A stretch of 64,000 bases of DNA from Passalora sequoiae (GCA_013248845.1 WSQC01000012.1:1860001-1924000); one strand, 5' to 3'. Numbered from the stretch's first letter, positions 1 to 10,795 are shown. A program made the numbers and translations. Notes: generated by a model from the sequence alone, not told the origin.

Positions 1-911
1 GGTCTCAGCATGTGTAACCTCTTTTTCGGCTGGTTTTGGAAGAATTTCCTGCTCCTGCTGGCTACTGTATCCCCTCCAGTTGAGTATGGCAATCTCCTCG
101 AGCCCGCCCATGATTGCGATGGGCAGTTTGAGAGATCGGTATTGCACAGGAAGGATATTCAGCGTTAAGAAGGGATGGCAGTGGGAAGGACATGGACGAC
201 AGGATGCGTGCATGTCAGCAGCAAGCCTGCCGCACAAGGGAAAATGAAATGGCTTACCTTACCGCGAGAGAGGTAGCTTCCAACAATGCTTTCAAAGGTG
301 TGAAGCTGCTATCCGCAAACGGTACCTGCCAAACGATTCGTGCTCAATGACAATGCCACTGCCACTGCCACTTTTGTGGGTACTCTTGATCCGTAGGGGA
401 AGTAGTATTGTTTCCTGCACTTAGCAACGGCGGCGCACATGTCGCTACCTTGACGTTCAGCGCCACGTTGGCATAGATGTAAGGTATCATCATCCCAAGC
501 AACACTCGTCTCGACTCTGGAATTGTATGACCCGTTACCTTGCATACCGACCGTGTGGCACAAAGCTTGAACGACGGGACGCCACCTTTGCCTCTCCCGC
601 TGCCACGTGCCCTCGCATTCCAACGGCTGCATATATATAGAAATATATGTATGAAGACAATGGCAGGGACATGGACCTCTCGCGCTTGACTGCAGCAACG
701 CGAACGATAGCGCCTTGACATGCATACATAGGTCGTGTTTGACACAGTGTTTGCAACACCACTGCTAGCCATCCGCCATGTCTCTGTTATGGCTTCATCT
801 TGCCCCTGACGGCTATACATAAACAATTGAATCGAAACTTTAAAACACCGTAGCCATTCCACTACACCACCTTGCACCACTGAGCGAGTCTTCTTGCAGT
901 CAAGAAGCAAG
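1..911. other. Intergenic, upstream of the AIG2-like gene
   Basis: No convincing gene was found. Open frames on the minus strand overlap each other in several frames and have no recognisable domain. The stretch ends in the short CT/CA-rich leader of the gene starting at 912. The left edge may hold the end of a gene lying outside the window, but nothing supports that. Confidence 0.5.
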
Positions 912-1529
912 ATGGCCGAACATCAAGAAAATCCCTCTCGGCAGGTTGACTTGCGTCCACCACCCGGGCCATACTTTTTCTATGGTACCCTTCAAGACTC
1001 AGACATGCTCAAGTCCCTCCTCGACACCGTAATCGAACCAGTCTTGAAGCCAGCTCACGTCTTTGGCTTCAGATTGCGACTCTGGAGCGTGTTCCCGGCC
1101 GCATCGATCACGACAGATGCACATGCGCGTGTTCTTGGCTCTGTGTTTGAGGTGCCTGATAGAGAGGTAAGTCATACGCCGTTCATCTTACGCCTAATAG
1201 AATAGAGCTGTGTTGTGCGGGAGCTATTATGATTATACACGGGAGGGACCGTCAAGCACTCGACCGAATGGAATTGCCCTCATTGTCAACCTATTCTCAG
1301 TCGACCACGGCTAACACTTTGTTTCCAGGCTGCTGCTAGACTGCAGTACTACGAGTCGAGCAACTATCGCCCACACCCGTGCAAGATTCACGTCTCGGAC
1401 CCAGTCACGAGCGAGGAGAAAGTAGTCGACGGGCACATCTTTGTCTTCTGCGGCGGTGAGGATGATCTCGAGGAAGGTCGTTGGGACATGGACGTGTGGA
1501 AGGGTAAGCGAGGGTTCAACATCTTGTGA
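912..1529 (+). CDS. AIG2/gamma-glutamylcyclotransferase-like protein
   Basis: Two exons, 912-1166 and 1329-1529, give a 151-residue protein. The intron begins GTAAGT and ends TTTCCAG, and joins in phase 0. Near the N-terminus is the family signature PYFFYGTLQDSDML (about residues 18-31), the phosphate-binding YGTL loop of GGCT/AIG2 folds. It is followed by GFRLRLWSVFP and GSVFEVPDRE, which match the next strands of the barrel. Members cleave gamma-glutamyl peptides to 5-oxoproline or are uncharacterised AIG2 homologues, so the substrate cannot be told from sequence. An in-frame TTG-initiated extension upstream is rejected because ATG 912 directly follows a leader-like stretch. The protein is cytosolic by absence of a signal peptide. 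The family call is firm and the exact reaction is not. Confidence 0.8.
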
Positions 1530-1837
1530 GAGATGATCAGATACATCGCAGAAGTTCTCGATAAGTTTGGATCCGCAAGCCGCAAGCATGCAAAGACCTG
1601 CGACACCATCTGCTCGGTGCATGCCGTCACCACTTCATAGCTGGAGGAGTTACGGCAGTTCGAATCATGCTTAGCAGGCGCGGACCGCGGAATTTACCAA
1701 TATGGCGGGTTCATACATGTTGTGCTGTTTGCCCAACATAAATCTTCAGGTACCTTGCAAACAATTAAAGTCGAACTCGCGCCGCCATATGAAAAGACCT
1801 TCTGTACGGACCTTTGTTCACCCACGAATCAATCATC

Positions 1838-2588
1838 ATGCCAACGATGGCACAGCAACCACAACCTCGAACCAGATCTCCTTCCGCCGCTCCATCCTAC
1901 CGCGTCCGTATCCCCCGAAAGAACCTCAATCCCGCCAGCATAACCCACTAACCAACCCATCCAGTCCACCCCCCGCCCCAACGAATTCACAGCCCACACC
2001 CCCATCCCATCACCACCACCACCAACCTACGCCCCCAAACCCTCCATCTCCATCTCCTCCTCCGCGCGAGAAATCCACACGCCACACATCCCCGCCCACA
2101 CCCACCAACGAGCCCGCTCACCCTCTCCACCGCCACGAAGACAAAAACAACGCCACTGGCCCCCCCTCCCACCAAGCCCCCTCTGCCGCTTCATCTTCTA
2201 CTGCACCTTATCCATTTTCTCCCTATTCGTCTCAGCATACTATCTCTGGTACGGGGTCGAATTGCTGAAAGATGAGTATCGGCGGGGGCATTGTGCGTGG
2301 AATGCACAGGACCGTATTCAATGTGGGGAGAGGGGTGAGGGGCCGGTATGTAAGGTCGATGATGGGATCGAGGAGAGCCTGAGGTTGGGGAGGGTGGGGA
2401 ATGGGAGTGTTGTTTTGTGGGAGGGGGAGGGTGGGGTTTGGGAGGGTAGGAGCAAAGATTCGGAGGGAAGTCCTGTGAGGTATGGATGTGCTTTTGGGGT
2501 TGGGGAGGCGGGGAAGTTGGGATGGGAGTGTCAGAGGGGGGAGTGTGAGGATGAGGAGTGTGGGGTGTTTGGGCCGGTTTGTCGGTGA
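1838..2588 (+). CDS. Hypothetical single-pass membrane protein, proline-rich N-terminus
   Basis: Proposed model: exon 1 1838-1903, a 61-nt intron 1904-1964 (GTCCGT donor, CTAAC branch site, CATCCAG acceptor), exon 2 1965-2588. The join is in frame. The N-terminal part is rich in Pro, Ser and His and looks disordered. Around nucleotides 2185-2260 the frame encodes a hydrophobic segment containing FIFYCTLSIFSLFVSAYYLW, a clear transmembrane helix. It is followed by a Cys- and Gly-rich tail with pairs such as GHCAWN, GPVCK, YGCAFG and GPVCR, which may form disulfides in the lumen or outside the cell. I recognise no family. The donor is weak, so the first exon is the uncertain part. The strong codon bias switch (C-rich before the helix, G-rich after it) is unusual. 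Confidence 0.4.
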
Positions 2589-2922
2589 TGGTGTAGCGAG
2601 GGAGTGGTTTGGAGGCGACGAGGAAGGCGGTAATGCTTGTGGTGTGCTCTTACTAATACATCATCCGATATCTTGTGGATGACATGGTCAAAATCTCCTT
2701 GGCGTTTGCAACAGTAGCGAAGCTGTGCATAAGGTCGATGTTGCTTGGTCGGTCATGTCAACGAAGACCTCGCTTGCTGGCTCCTCTCATATGTGAGATT
2801 GCACGCGGCCTCTCCAGCGCAGTCTTCTCTTGTTTTTATCGGAGGCATCGCGTAGGGCCAATACTGACACAATCTATGTTAGAAAATATATCGCACTCTG
2901 CATGCAGCTAATCAGCCCAATC

Positions 2923-3438
2923 TCATAGTCTGTCTTCACTGCCACTGTATCCCATCGCCCTGCGCCACCAGCCCATAACTCCACGAGCATGCATCTGCAA
3001 TGCAAAATCTTTGACAGATTCAGTCTCGACCAATCCAGCCTTATCGGAATCCATATCACCGCCTTCCGCCTCACTCACAATCTCAGCAGGCCTGGCAACT
3101 AGCTGAAAATCCTTGTATCGCAGCCTCTACAATCGAACACGCGCACGTCAGCCACCGCAACATATTCCTATGCGAGCAGCGAGCAGCGTCGGCCGCTGTA
3201 GATCTACATTTAAGAGCCTTGCTGAAGCACACACCTGCACATCTGCCACCCAGCTCTCCACATTCGGCCTCGAGCCTTCGACGTACATGATTCCGGGTGA
3301 GCTGCCAGTCCGGAGTAATGCGAACACGTTCTCGTGCGCGGCCGCTTGTCGCAGCTTCGCGAGTTTTTTGCGCGATGTGATGTGGTGTGTTCGGATTAAT
3401 GCGTTCCACAGCGGACGACAGCCATTGGGTCCAGGCAT
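2923..3438 (-). CDS. RWD-domain protein fragment (DUF1115 C-terminal half)
   Basis: Read on the minus strand, exon 3438-3235, intron 3234-3127 (GTGTGT...TTGTAG), exon 3126-2923. This gives about 136 residues. The sequence has the C-terminal domain that follows RWD in RWDD2-type proteins: ALIRTHHITSRKKLAKLRQ, then PGIMYVEGSRPNVESWVADV, then LRYKDFQLVARP. These match the HHI...KK and GxxxVEGS...V..W....L..KDFQ pattern of that domain. The usual N-terminal RWD domain (with its YP..P motif) was not found upstream as far as 4.1 kb. An in-frame TGA lies 18 nt before the chosen ATG, although an AG acceptor overlapping that stop could allow an upstream exon. It is therefore either an N-terminally truncated gene or a gene whose first exon has diverged. 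Proteins of this type are poorly characterised. Confidence 0.6.
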
Positions 3439-4262
3439 GCGACAAATGATTTCTCAAGCGCTGTATTTTGTGGCATTAATGCATCATATAACTATGTGAT
3501 GAGTCGTTGTTATGTTATGGCATGAGGCTCTGTGTTGCAACCCCATCACTGCCAAGACAAGCCATTGGAAGTACAGAGTAGTCACATGACGCTTGGCAGA
3601 GCTTCAACTTCGAGAAGTGCAGGTGCTGGCCAGAACGCCTCGGCATTGGCACCTTCTAATGGACGACATCAACAGGCGAGCTTCGGCATGAGAGCTATCT
3701 CATTACACTGCTGCGTAGACAGAATTCGATACAATACTAGTATTGTTGCATGTCGCGCTGGCGCTTGGTATCCCATGAATGCGAGTTTGCGCCGTCCCAG
3801 TCACGAACGAGGGAAGTGCATTCCTTCCCTTCGAGCCTGTATACTACCACACCACCAACGACGAGGGCTTACGATGGAACATAATCAGAGCAAAGCATGT
3901 CGCGCGGTGACATGACAGAATCGTCAGCCAATCCATCCACTGCACTGCAATGCTCGATGAAGCAATTGAGCCCTCAAGCCCTAGATCATCCAAGGATTCG
4001 GTTCCCTGCGTCTCAGCTCTTCGACCAGTCAAAAGTTGTGAGACCAATGCTGCTTGCGCCTCTCTAACTTTGATGATCCCGATGATGGACATTTCTGAGT
4101 CCAGACGATAAATTCAGCTACGGCTGAGCAAAAGACAAATGCGCTGCTCGACTATAAGATAACAGTTGTACTAGAGGTACCTCATGTCTCGTCCTGCAGT
4201 CATACATCATCCTTTACTACCTTCCAAGACTCACAAATCATCACTCCCTTTCAGTCGCCAAG
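3439..4262. other. Intergenic between RWD fragment and aldehyde dehydrogenase
   Basis: Both strands were read for a missing RWD domain and for other coding exons. None was convincing; a minus-strand frame around 4092-3844 has no RWD signature. The last 100 bases are CT/CA-rich and form the promoter and leader of the aldehyde dehydrogenase. Confidence 0.5.
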
Positions 4263-5973
4263 ATGGGCTTCCCTATCCCAGCAGATAAGATTGAGACTCG
4301 CCACTACATCAATGGCGAGTTTGCGGCGTCCTCTGACAAGAGCACCTTCGAGCTCAAATCACCATACTCGCATGAGAAGATCGCAGACATTTCCGAGGCC
4401 TCGGTCGAAGATACGAACAGAGCTGTAGCAGCTGCAAAGGCTGCGTTCCCAGCATGGGCTGCTATGAGCCCATCAGAGAGGGGGGCTTTGATGAAGCAGC
4501 TGGCTGTAAAAATAAGAGAACTACACCCACACTTAGCCCAGCTCAATGCTATGGACATGGGCCGACCTGTGTGTTCTTCAATTGTTCCACCTGTATCACT
4601 AAGTTGACTTGTCGCAGGTCTCGACTTACTTCGACGGCTACTATGCAGCATCTTTATTCGAGCACTACGCCGAGGCTGGCTACGAGGCCAAAGGCACGAC
4701 ATCTCTCAACACTCCAGGGTTCGTCAATATGACATTTCGTCAACCCATTGGTCCAGTGGCAGCAATCATACCATGGAACATCCCGACACTCAGCTTCGCC
4801 ATGAAGATTGCACCAGCTCTTGGCGCAGGTTGCACAATCGTGCTTAAGACCAGCGAGAAGGCGCCTCTCACACCTGCGAGATTGGCTCATGCAGTGCATG
4901 AAGTTGGTTTCCCACCAGGGGTCATCAACATTCTCTCGGGCCACGGTACACCTTCTGGAGCAACCCTTGCTAGCCATACGGACATCCGAATGGTAAGGAT
5001 GCCCTACTTTCGTGTATCAAAGCCTTTACGATATCCCACGTTGCTGTGCAGCTATTGTCCGACGTTTGTGCACGAGGAATAGTTGTCGTGAGACGTAAAT
5101 TTTCGCAAAGGTTCTACCTCAAGTCGTGAAACATCATTGCTAATATACGACACCTTGTAGATCAACTTCACAGGCTCGACCCTCACCGGCAAAAAGATCC
5201 AAGCCGCAGCCGCTTCCAGCAACCTCAAAAAAGTTGTCCTCGAACTCGGGGGCAAATCCCCAGCTCTCATCTTCGAGGACGCAGACCTGCAAAAAGCCGC
5301 CGCCGAAACAGCCAGCTCGATGCACACCCTCATGGGCCAAGCCTGCGTCGCCAACAGCCGCATCTACGTCCAAGAATCCGTCGCCGACAAATTCAAAGAA
5401 GCCTTCATCAGACACTTCCAAACCCCCAAGAAAGGCGACCCGCTCCAACCCGAGACACAACAAGGCCCTCAAGCCGACGGACTCCAGCACGAACGCATCA
5501 AATCCTACCTCGAAGCCGCAACCAAAGGCGCAGGAAAACTCGAAACAGGCGGCAACGCAACCCAAGTCGACGGCCAAGGCTTTTTCATCGAACCCACCGT
5601 ATACAGCAACGTGTCCGAAGACGAAACGACGCAGAAGGAAGAAGTCTTCGGGCCATTCGTAAACATCAATACGTTCAAGACGGAAGCCGAGGCGCTGGAG
5701 AAGGCCAATAATACCGAGTATGGGCTCTACTTCTCGGTGTATACCAAAGATATTAATAGGGCAATGCGGGTTGCCAAGGCTGCGGAGTCGGGGACTGTCG
5801 CTGTTAATTGTACGAGTCCGACGATGGCGATGGACATGCCGTTCGGTGGGTACAAGGGTTCGGGGCAGGGGAGGGAGGGGCTGGGATTTTCTTTGGAGGA
5901 GCATTTGGAGGTTAAGACTGTGCTGATTAAGATTGATGATGATGCTGGGAATCCGATTATGGTTTCGCATTAG
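4263..5973 (+). CDS. Aldehyde dehydrogenase (NAD(P)+), ALDH superfamily
   Basis: Three exons, 4263-4568, 4618-4992 and 5161-5973, encode 497 residues, the usual length for the family. Introns are GTGTGT...CGCAG (49 nt) and GTAAGG...TTGTAG (168 nt), both phase 0. Visible family motifs are IIPWNIPTLSF (substrate/cofactor channel), KTSEKAPLTP (cofactor-binding Lys), FTGSTLTGKKI (Rossmann Gly motif), LELGGKSP with the general-base Glu at about residue 255, and MGQACVANSR with the catalytic Cys at about 289. EEVFGPF and PFGGYKGSG close the domain. All catalytic residues are present, so the enzyme should oxidise an aldehyde to the acid. No signal or mitochondrial presequence is evident, which suggests cytosol. 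The closest functional group (general ALDH, salicylaldehyde or betaine-type) cannot be set from sequence alone. Confidence 0.95.
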
Positions 5974-7233
5974 ATGTTGGCGCGGCGTATGCAGATGTGT
6001 GGATGTTGTGATATCATTGACTAGGATCTAGTGGAACTGACTTGCTGCTTCTGGTTATCAAGTCGTTGTAATGAGGCAGGTCTAGCCCATATACAGCGCT
6101 CTACTCACTAAATGGCACATTGACCATACCAGACGGTGTGCTCCACATGTACATTGATGACAAAGCCGGACTGGCAAAAGTCATACAGCGCTTTGCAGGT
6201 ACTATAATGGAACATGAATGCCTTTGGTATCAATACCAGAACGCTTGGTCCCAAAAATTACACTGAATGCCACTCGAATGGCGAAATCGCAGATCCTTTA
6301 TAAACCCTATCAACTCTTCGCCGATCCTTTTTTTCCTGGTATCGCTTGCATAATTCCGACACCGAGCACTTACTCAGCACTCGTACAAAGAGCTCTGAAC
6401 CGCTGTTGAAATGTATCCAGTCTTTGTATACGATACAGTCGAAGCTTGTGGGTCCATGTGATTGGGCCGTGAGACTGCTCCTCTATCGCAGCGTAGTCGG
6501 ATTGTTACGCTTCTGAGTCGCACGTTAGTGCTCGATGGTGGCGTGGCGCAATTCGAGACATCTTGTGGATAGGCGTTTCAGGCTCATCGTAGAGGCATTC
6601 CATAGGCGCGATAATGGCTCGCATAGGCTCTGTGGCCCCTCGATGACTATGCTCGACCATGAGCGCGGTCTCATTTCTCTCAAAACGCGAAATCATGCGG
6701 GCGCTCTCTCTCTCTCCGCTGGTGCTGTCGTGCTGGCCAGATTCTGCTTCGTACGACTCTCATAGCAACATTGAGCATGTTCGCGAGCTGAACGTTATAC
6801 GAGTCGTCAATGTCATGAGTACGCGGGTTGCTGCGTTTTCGCTCGTTGGCTCAATCCTGGCGCTGTAGTTTGAGACTCAATAGCCAATTCTTCGGCTTGC
6901 GTTGATGATACCGAGGTAATCTTCATCGTCCTCTTTGCTGCTAGGATAAGATCTAACGCCAACGTGATTCTAGACAGCATCTTCGCTTCCACTGCAGCCT
7001 AAGCAGCTGGTCTCGTACATATAGTGTCCGTGTCTGGAGATCTTGCCAGCTCACAAATGACCTGTGAGGCTGAGATCGTTCTTACCTCGTAGATTTGCGA
7101 ATACCCGGGGTTTCGAGAAACTTCCCGTCTTCCGTCGACCACGAAGCATTGGATCCATATATTACTAGCACTGCTATGCTCCCCACAGAAAATGTTATGG
7201 GTATATTTCATATCAGAGATCCCTTTACAATCG
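5974..7233. other. Intergenic, no gene seen
   Basis: Sequence between the aldehyde dehydrogenase and the tRNA-like unit. Frames are short and overlap in several phases, and no domain or repeat was recognised. Confidence 0.5.
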
Positions 7234-7364
7234 GGCGGAATAGCGTAGCGGTAGCGCGCGCAAAGGGGGCTAGCTGGTATCATTCACTTACCATGCGAAA
7301 GTCGGCGCATCTTATAAGTCGCCAGTACCTGAGCGAGGGTGAGGTTCAATTCCTTGTTCTGCCA
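7234..7364 (+). tRNA. tRNA-like Pol III transcription unit, anticodon unresolved
   Basis: The 131-nt unit has a perfect seven-pair acceptor stem (GGCGGAA at 7234-7240 against TTCTGCC at 7357-7363, one G-U) with discriminator A7364. A D-arm with A-box-like TAGCGTAGCGG lies at 7241-7251. A T-arm with B-box GGTTCAATTCC lies at 7343-7353, its five-pair stem made of 7340-7344 and 7352-7356. A run of six T follows at 7376-7381. The 75 nt between the D- and T-arms do not give a clean anticodon arm with a U before the anticodon. A CGCA/TGCG pairing at 7259-7262 and 7294-7297 would leave an overly long variable region. It may be an intron-bearing tRNA, a decayed tRNA or another small Pol III RNA. Confidence 0.45.
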
Positions 7365-7375
7365 ACGATCAACTC

Positions 7376-7381
7376 TTTTTT
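7376..7381 (+). terminator. Pol III oligo-T terminator
   Basis: Six consecutive T residues start 12 nt past the tRNA-like 3' end. This is the standard termination signal for RNA polymerase III and supports transcription of the preceding unit. Confidence 0.5.
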
Positions 7382-7771
7382 GTGCACTTTTCTTCTTCTT
7401 TGGAGCGTCTGACAATTGCGAGTGTGCTGGCCATCTTATGCTGTGACTGCCTGGTATTCAGAGTCGAGGTGATGCTTGCGGGCGTTTCGTCGCAAGAAAC
7501 TGTTACCCAGCACTCTAGGTCGGTGGGCTTCCTGCAGATCTCGCTTCGTCGTTGTCGAATTTTTGAGGTGTATCTCATAGTGGTGACTTGCCAATCGGTG
7601 CAGAAATAGTCTGGCTCGGCAAGATCTGATGGCATTTACGATGGCTTCCCAAGCCTGTAACTGGCAAAGGCATCGACAGAGTTTCGAGATCTTTTGGCAG
7701 GAAGTCAGGCCTTCAGCTTCCTGGTTTAATCCTGCCGTCATTTTTAAAAAAAAATCCATTCGGTAGCAACA

Positions 7772-9004
7772 TCATGTACCATCGTACACCGCACTTCTGC
7801 TGGGTCTCGCCTGTTGCGCATCCGCGTCCCGATATCTGCTCTCCTGCACTATTACCAACCACATCGTGTCCCATCCTAACCGCAGCTGTGACAGCCCAAT
7901 CCGAGAGGGCTTCTTCCCAAGCGCGACGCTTGTATCTCCAGTGCTCTGTGTTGCTGCAGCGCTGTCGCTGCCAGAACGTACCGCCGATGAGCCCGATGAG
8001 AACCAGCTATCATCTCTAACGCGAAGTGGCCGCTCTTGCTGTTGATCTGGTTTCTGTTCTGGCACAGCTCCGTCCGGGATATCAAGCTTACCTAGCCAGG
8101 TCTGTAAAGCGGCCATTTGCGCAGCGGCTCTGGTATCACTTGCGCTTACATCGCGAGCGATGGTCAGCAGCTGCAGACCGTCCACGCCAGCAATATTCGC
8201 CAGCTCCTCCGTGTCTAGCAGAAGAGCGTGCAGATCCCTGCCGTGGAACCACTTCTTGTTCGCAGCAGTTACATACACTGTGGCTCTGTCTCGAGGTGTT
8301 TTGGGGTTCTGCAGCATGCTGAGCGGCACATTGAAGATTGACCCAATGACATGACTTATGCCGCCGAAGAAGAGGCCTGTGGCTCCGCCGACTACACCCA
8401 GCGGGTTGAAACGCTTGGCTTCTTTGGCAATGTTCCTGCCACGGGTCTTGACGTCCTTGACGTAGCTCTTGTGGTAGTTTCCGATCGTACTAGCTACGTC
8501 CGAAGCGTGATGCAAAGCCTGTTTCGACACCTTCGCTGAGACAAAGTCGGAGAGTGTGCTGACAAAGGCGTACCAACTGTCTTGAGGGACGCCGTAGCTA
8601 AGTAATTCCGGTGGATAGGCTTGCAAGAACGGTGCTTCTGGTGTAGGAGCTACTTGTGGAATGGCAATTGGTCTCGCAATGTCTACCGTATCATCATACG
8701 AAGGGAGATTGCTAGTCGATCCGGGGAAGTCGAGCGGGAAGGCGGTGGATGGTCCTCTTGCATGGCTCGTCTTTTCCTGCGGGTATTGAGCAGCCACAGG
8801 AGTGCTCGTGCTCCCGCTCGCGGTCGCCGTCGCAGTTGTGGATGCTGCTGGCTCGTCCACGTAAGAAGGCAGGTCCTCGTCGGCCAGAGTCAATACTTCA
8901 GCTCGTTCTGTTCCTACATCGGAAAGATCGTCCCTGACCATGGAAATATCGTCTTGCTGCTCCTTATGATCAATTACGGAGGTCATCGTGGCGTTTCGAA
9001 GCAC
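7772..9004 (-). CDS. Conserved fungal hypothetical protein
   Basis: A single open frame of 410 residues. A second Met at 8986 (MTSVIDHKEQ) is an equally likely start. The N-terminal third is acidic and low in complexity with two LPSY motifs (DLPSYVDEP and NLPSYDDTV). The middle has AYPPELLSYGVPQDSWYAF and a helix-rich part. A Gly-rich hydrophobic stretch, PLGVVGGATGLFFGGISHVI (about residues 210-229), may sit in a membrane. A Ser-rich, basic tail ends the protein. The pattern resembles a family of uncharacterised ascomycete proteins I have no name for. Near the C-terminus a GTAATA...AACAG stretch of 45 nt could be a further in-frame intron, but it has no good branch site. The gene is divergent from the dehydrogenase at 9616. 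Confidence 0.7.
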   Translation of the reverse strand: MLRNATMTSVIDHKEQQDDISMVRDDLSDVGTERAEVLTLADEDLPSYVDEPAASTTATATASGSTSTPVAAQYPQEKTSHARGPSTAFPLDFPGSTSNLPSYDDTVDIARPIAIPQVAPTPEAPFLQAYPPELLSYGVPQDSWYAFVSTLSDFVSAKVSKQALHHASDVASTIGNYHKSYVKDVKTRGRNIAKEAKRFNPLGVVGGATGLFFGGISHVIGSIFNVPLSMLQNPKTPRDRATVYVTAANKKWFHGRDLHALLLDTEELANIAGVDGLQLLTIARDVSASDTRAAAQMAALQTWLGKLDIPDGAVPEQKPDQQQERPLRVRDDSWFSSGSSAVRSGSDSAAATQSTGDTSVALGKKPSRIGLSQLRLGWDTMWLVIVQESRYRDADAQQARPSRSAVYDGT

Positions 9005-9615
9005 AAGATTTCCTGTGGTGATTCGCTCAGCCTGCGTGCAGAGAGCGAGGTCTCCGTGTTCTATGTCGAACGGAGGATGAAGCCAAGAAGATGGACATCA
9101 GCTCTGGTTACATACATGATACTGGGCTCCAATGAGACGATGCTGTGATGACAGGCCGGTCGACTCCAAACGAGGCTTGATCGTGTTAAGCCATTGAGAG
9201 CACGTTACAAACCCTGCTAGCATCACTCCTCCATGCACTGCCACGCGCGTGTGTTCGCATTCGCGCACTTGCAGTAGCACCGTCGCAGTAAATGCCGACT
9301 AAAGATTCAGCTCGTACGGGCGCGTAGGTAACGTGTATGTCACGTGACAATGAGCGCATTGCGCAGGTTCCCAAGTTGTGCCTCGTCTCGCGCACTTCGA
9401 AGCTGTCTTCCTCCGCGCAACAACTTTCCCTCTTCTTCAATGCCACTCACCCGAGGTCGCAATGATCATCATCTAAGAGGAACAATGTAGGCCCAAGAGG
9501 TAAGTATGCCGATCTCTTGACTCTCAGATCTCTTTACCACCGGCTTCATAACTTGCTTCAGCATCTCAATCTTGGAACCTCGAAGAACAGTGTACTTCTC
9601 TTCTACTCAGCCGAA
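9005..9615. other. Divergent promoter region
   Basis: Shared upstream region of the hypothetical gene (minus) and the beta-hydroxyacid dehydrogenase (plus). It holds the palindrome described separately at 9339-9348 and a CT-rich leader before ATG 9616. Confidence 0.5.
9339..9348. promoter_or_regulatory. GTCACGTGAC palindrome, bHLH (E-box) type site
   Basis: A perfect 10-bp palindrome with a CACGTG core sits in the divergent promoter. Fungal Cbf1/Cpf1 and other bHLH factors bind TCACGTGA-type sites. Binding here is inference. Confidence 0.3.
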
Positions 9616-10687
9616 ATGCCTCCGCAAACAAATGGACACCCACCAGCGGTCAAGCATGTTGGGTATATTGGTCTGGGAAATGCCGGCTTTTCGATGGCGT
9701 CTAACCTGCCAAAGTCTGGCTATAATGTAATAGTGCACGATGCCGACGGTGCGAAGGTCCAAAAAGCAGTATCGGAATGGCCAAACACAACAGCAGCAAA
9801 CGGTAAACCAGAGGCTTTTGCAGAGTGCGAAATAATAGTCACTATGCTGCCACAAGGAAAGATCGTCCGAGAAGTGTTGCTAGGAAAGGACAATTTCGCA
9901 CGGGCTCTGAAGCCAGGTGAGCATAGCAATGAGCGCGGGAGTTTAGACCAACATTCGAGCAGACTAACAGTACAAAGGCACCATCATAATCGACACTTCC
10001 TCCTCCTCGCCTTTCGATACGATCGCATTAGGCAAAGAGCTGGCCGAGCATCAACTAAAACTGATCGACAGCCCCATAACACAAACATACATGCACGCGA
10101 CAGATAATGGCGAATCGACGCTCATGGTCGGCGCCGACGACGAAGCAGACTTCAAGAAAGCCGAGCCTATCATCCGCACCATGGCTGGGTATGTGTTCCA
10201 CATGGGCAAGCTCGGGAATGGTCACGCAATGAAGACGCTAAACAACTACATCATGGCCTCCTCAATCTGTGCACTCGCCGACAGCCTTGTCACAGGGCAG
10301 AAGTACGGCCTAGACCCTCAGCAAATGATCGATGTTCTGAACGTAGGAACTGGCGTATGCTTCCCAACACTCGACACATTCCGACGGGATGGTCTGACAG
10401 CACGATACAACTCCGGCTTTGGTCTGGCATTACTGGTCAAAGATCTGGGCATCACGGAGGATTTTATGCAGCACAACGGATTTGAGACAGATCTACCGGC
10501 TTTGACTAAGGAATATCTGGGCGATGCGTTAAAAGAGGTGGAGCCCATGTCAGATCATACCAAAGCGCTTGTTGGCTGGGAAAAGCGAAGCGGAGTCAAG
10601 CTGAAGCGAACCGAGAAGGCACAGGATATACCGCCAGAAGACTTTGAGCATAGATTGAAGGGTCTGAACAGGCCTGCGAACATATAG
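9616..10687 (+). CDS. Beta-hydroxyacid / 3-hydroxyisobutyrate dehydrogenase-like protein
   Basis: Exons 9616-9916 and 9978-10687, with a 61-nt intron (GTGAGC, CTAAC branch site, ACAAAG), encode 336 residues. The N-terminal Rossmann motif is GYIGLGNAGFSMASNL (residues 16-31), the NAD(P)-binding GxGxxG of the family. Residues 131-136 (DSPITQ) occupy the place of the usual substrate loop DAPVSGG, so the Ser-Gly-Gly part is not conserved. The catalytic Lys is present in KLGNGHAMKTLNNY (K186). The C-terminal part has GFGLALLVKDLG, matching the conserved F..LxxKDL helix. The enzyme should oxidise a 3-hydroxyacid, but the altered loop suggests a substrate other than 3-hydroxyisobutyrate. The upstream in-frame stretch begins with TTG, so ATG 9616 is chosen. 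Probably cytosolic, since no presequence is evident. Confidence 0.88.
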
Positions 10688-10795
10688 GTAGGCAATCTTT
10701 CGAAGGCCTACTAGACGCCTTCCATACCATATTGCATATGGTGCGGATTGCCTGCCCATAACTGAAGTACCAAGTCCAAATATCACCATTCTTAT

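Noticed and set aside
836..843. AACTTTAA, matching the Wor1-type DNA motif, 69 bp before the AIG2-like start
   Set aside because: A single 8-mer is expected about twice by chance in 64 kb counting both strands. The regulator's own upstream region showed no perfect copy on reading.
1702..2268. 188-residue Pro/His-rich frame
   Set aside because: It is an alternative frame of the same C-rich stretch and ends without any domain. The frame encoding the membrane helix is preferred.
5140..5970. 276-residue antisense frame over the aldehyde dehydrogenase
   Set aside because: It mirrors the codon bias of exon 3, has no domain, and the sense gene has all catalytic motifs.
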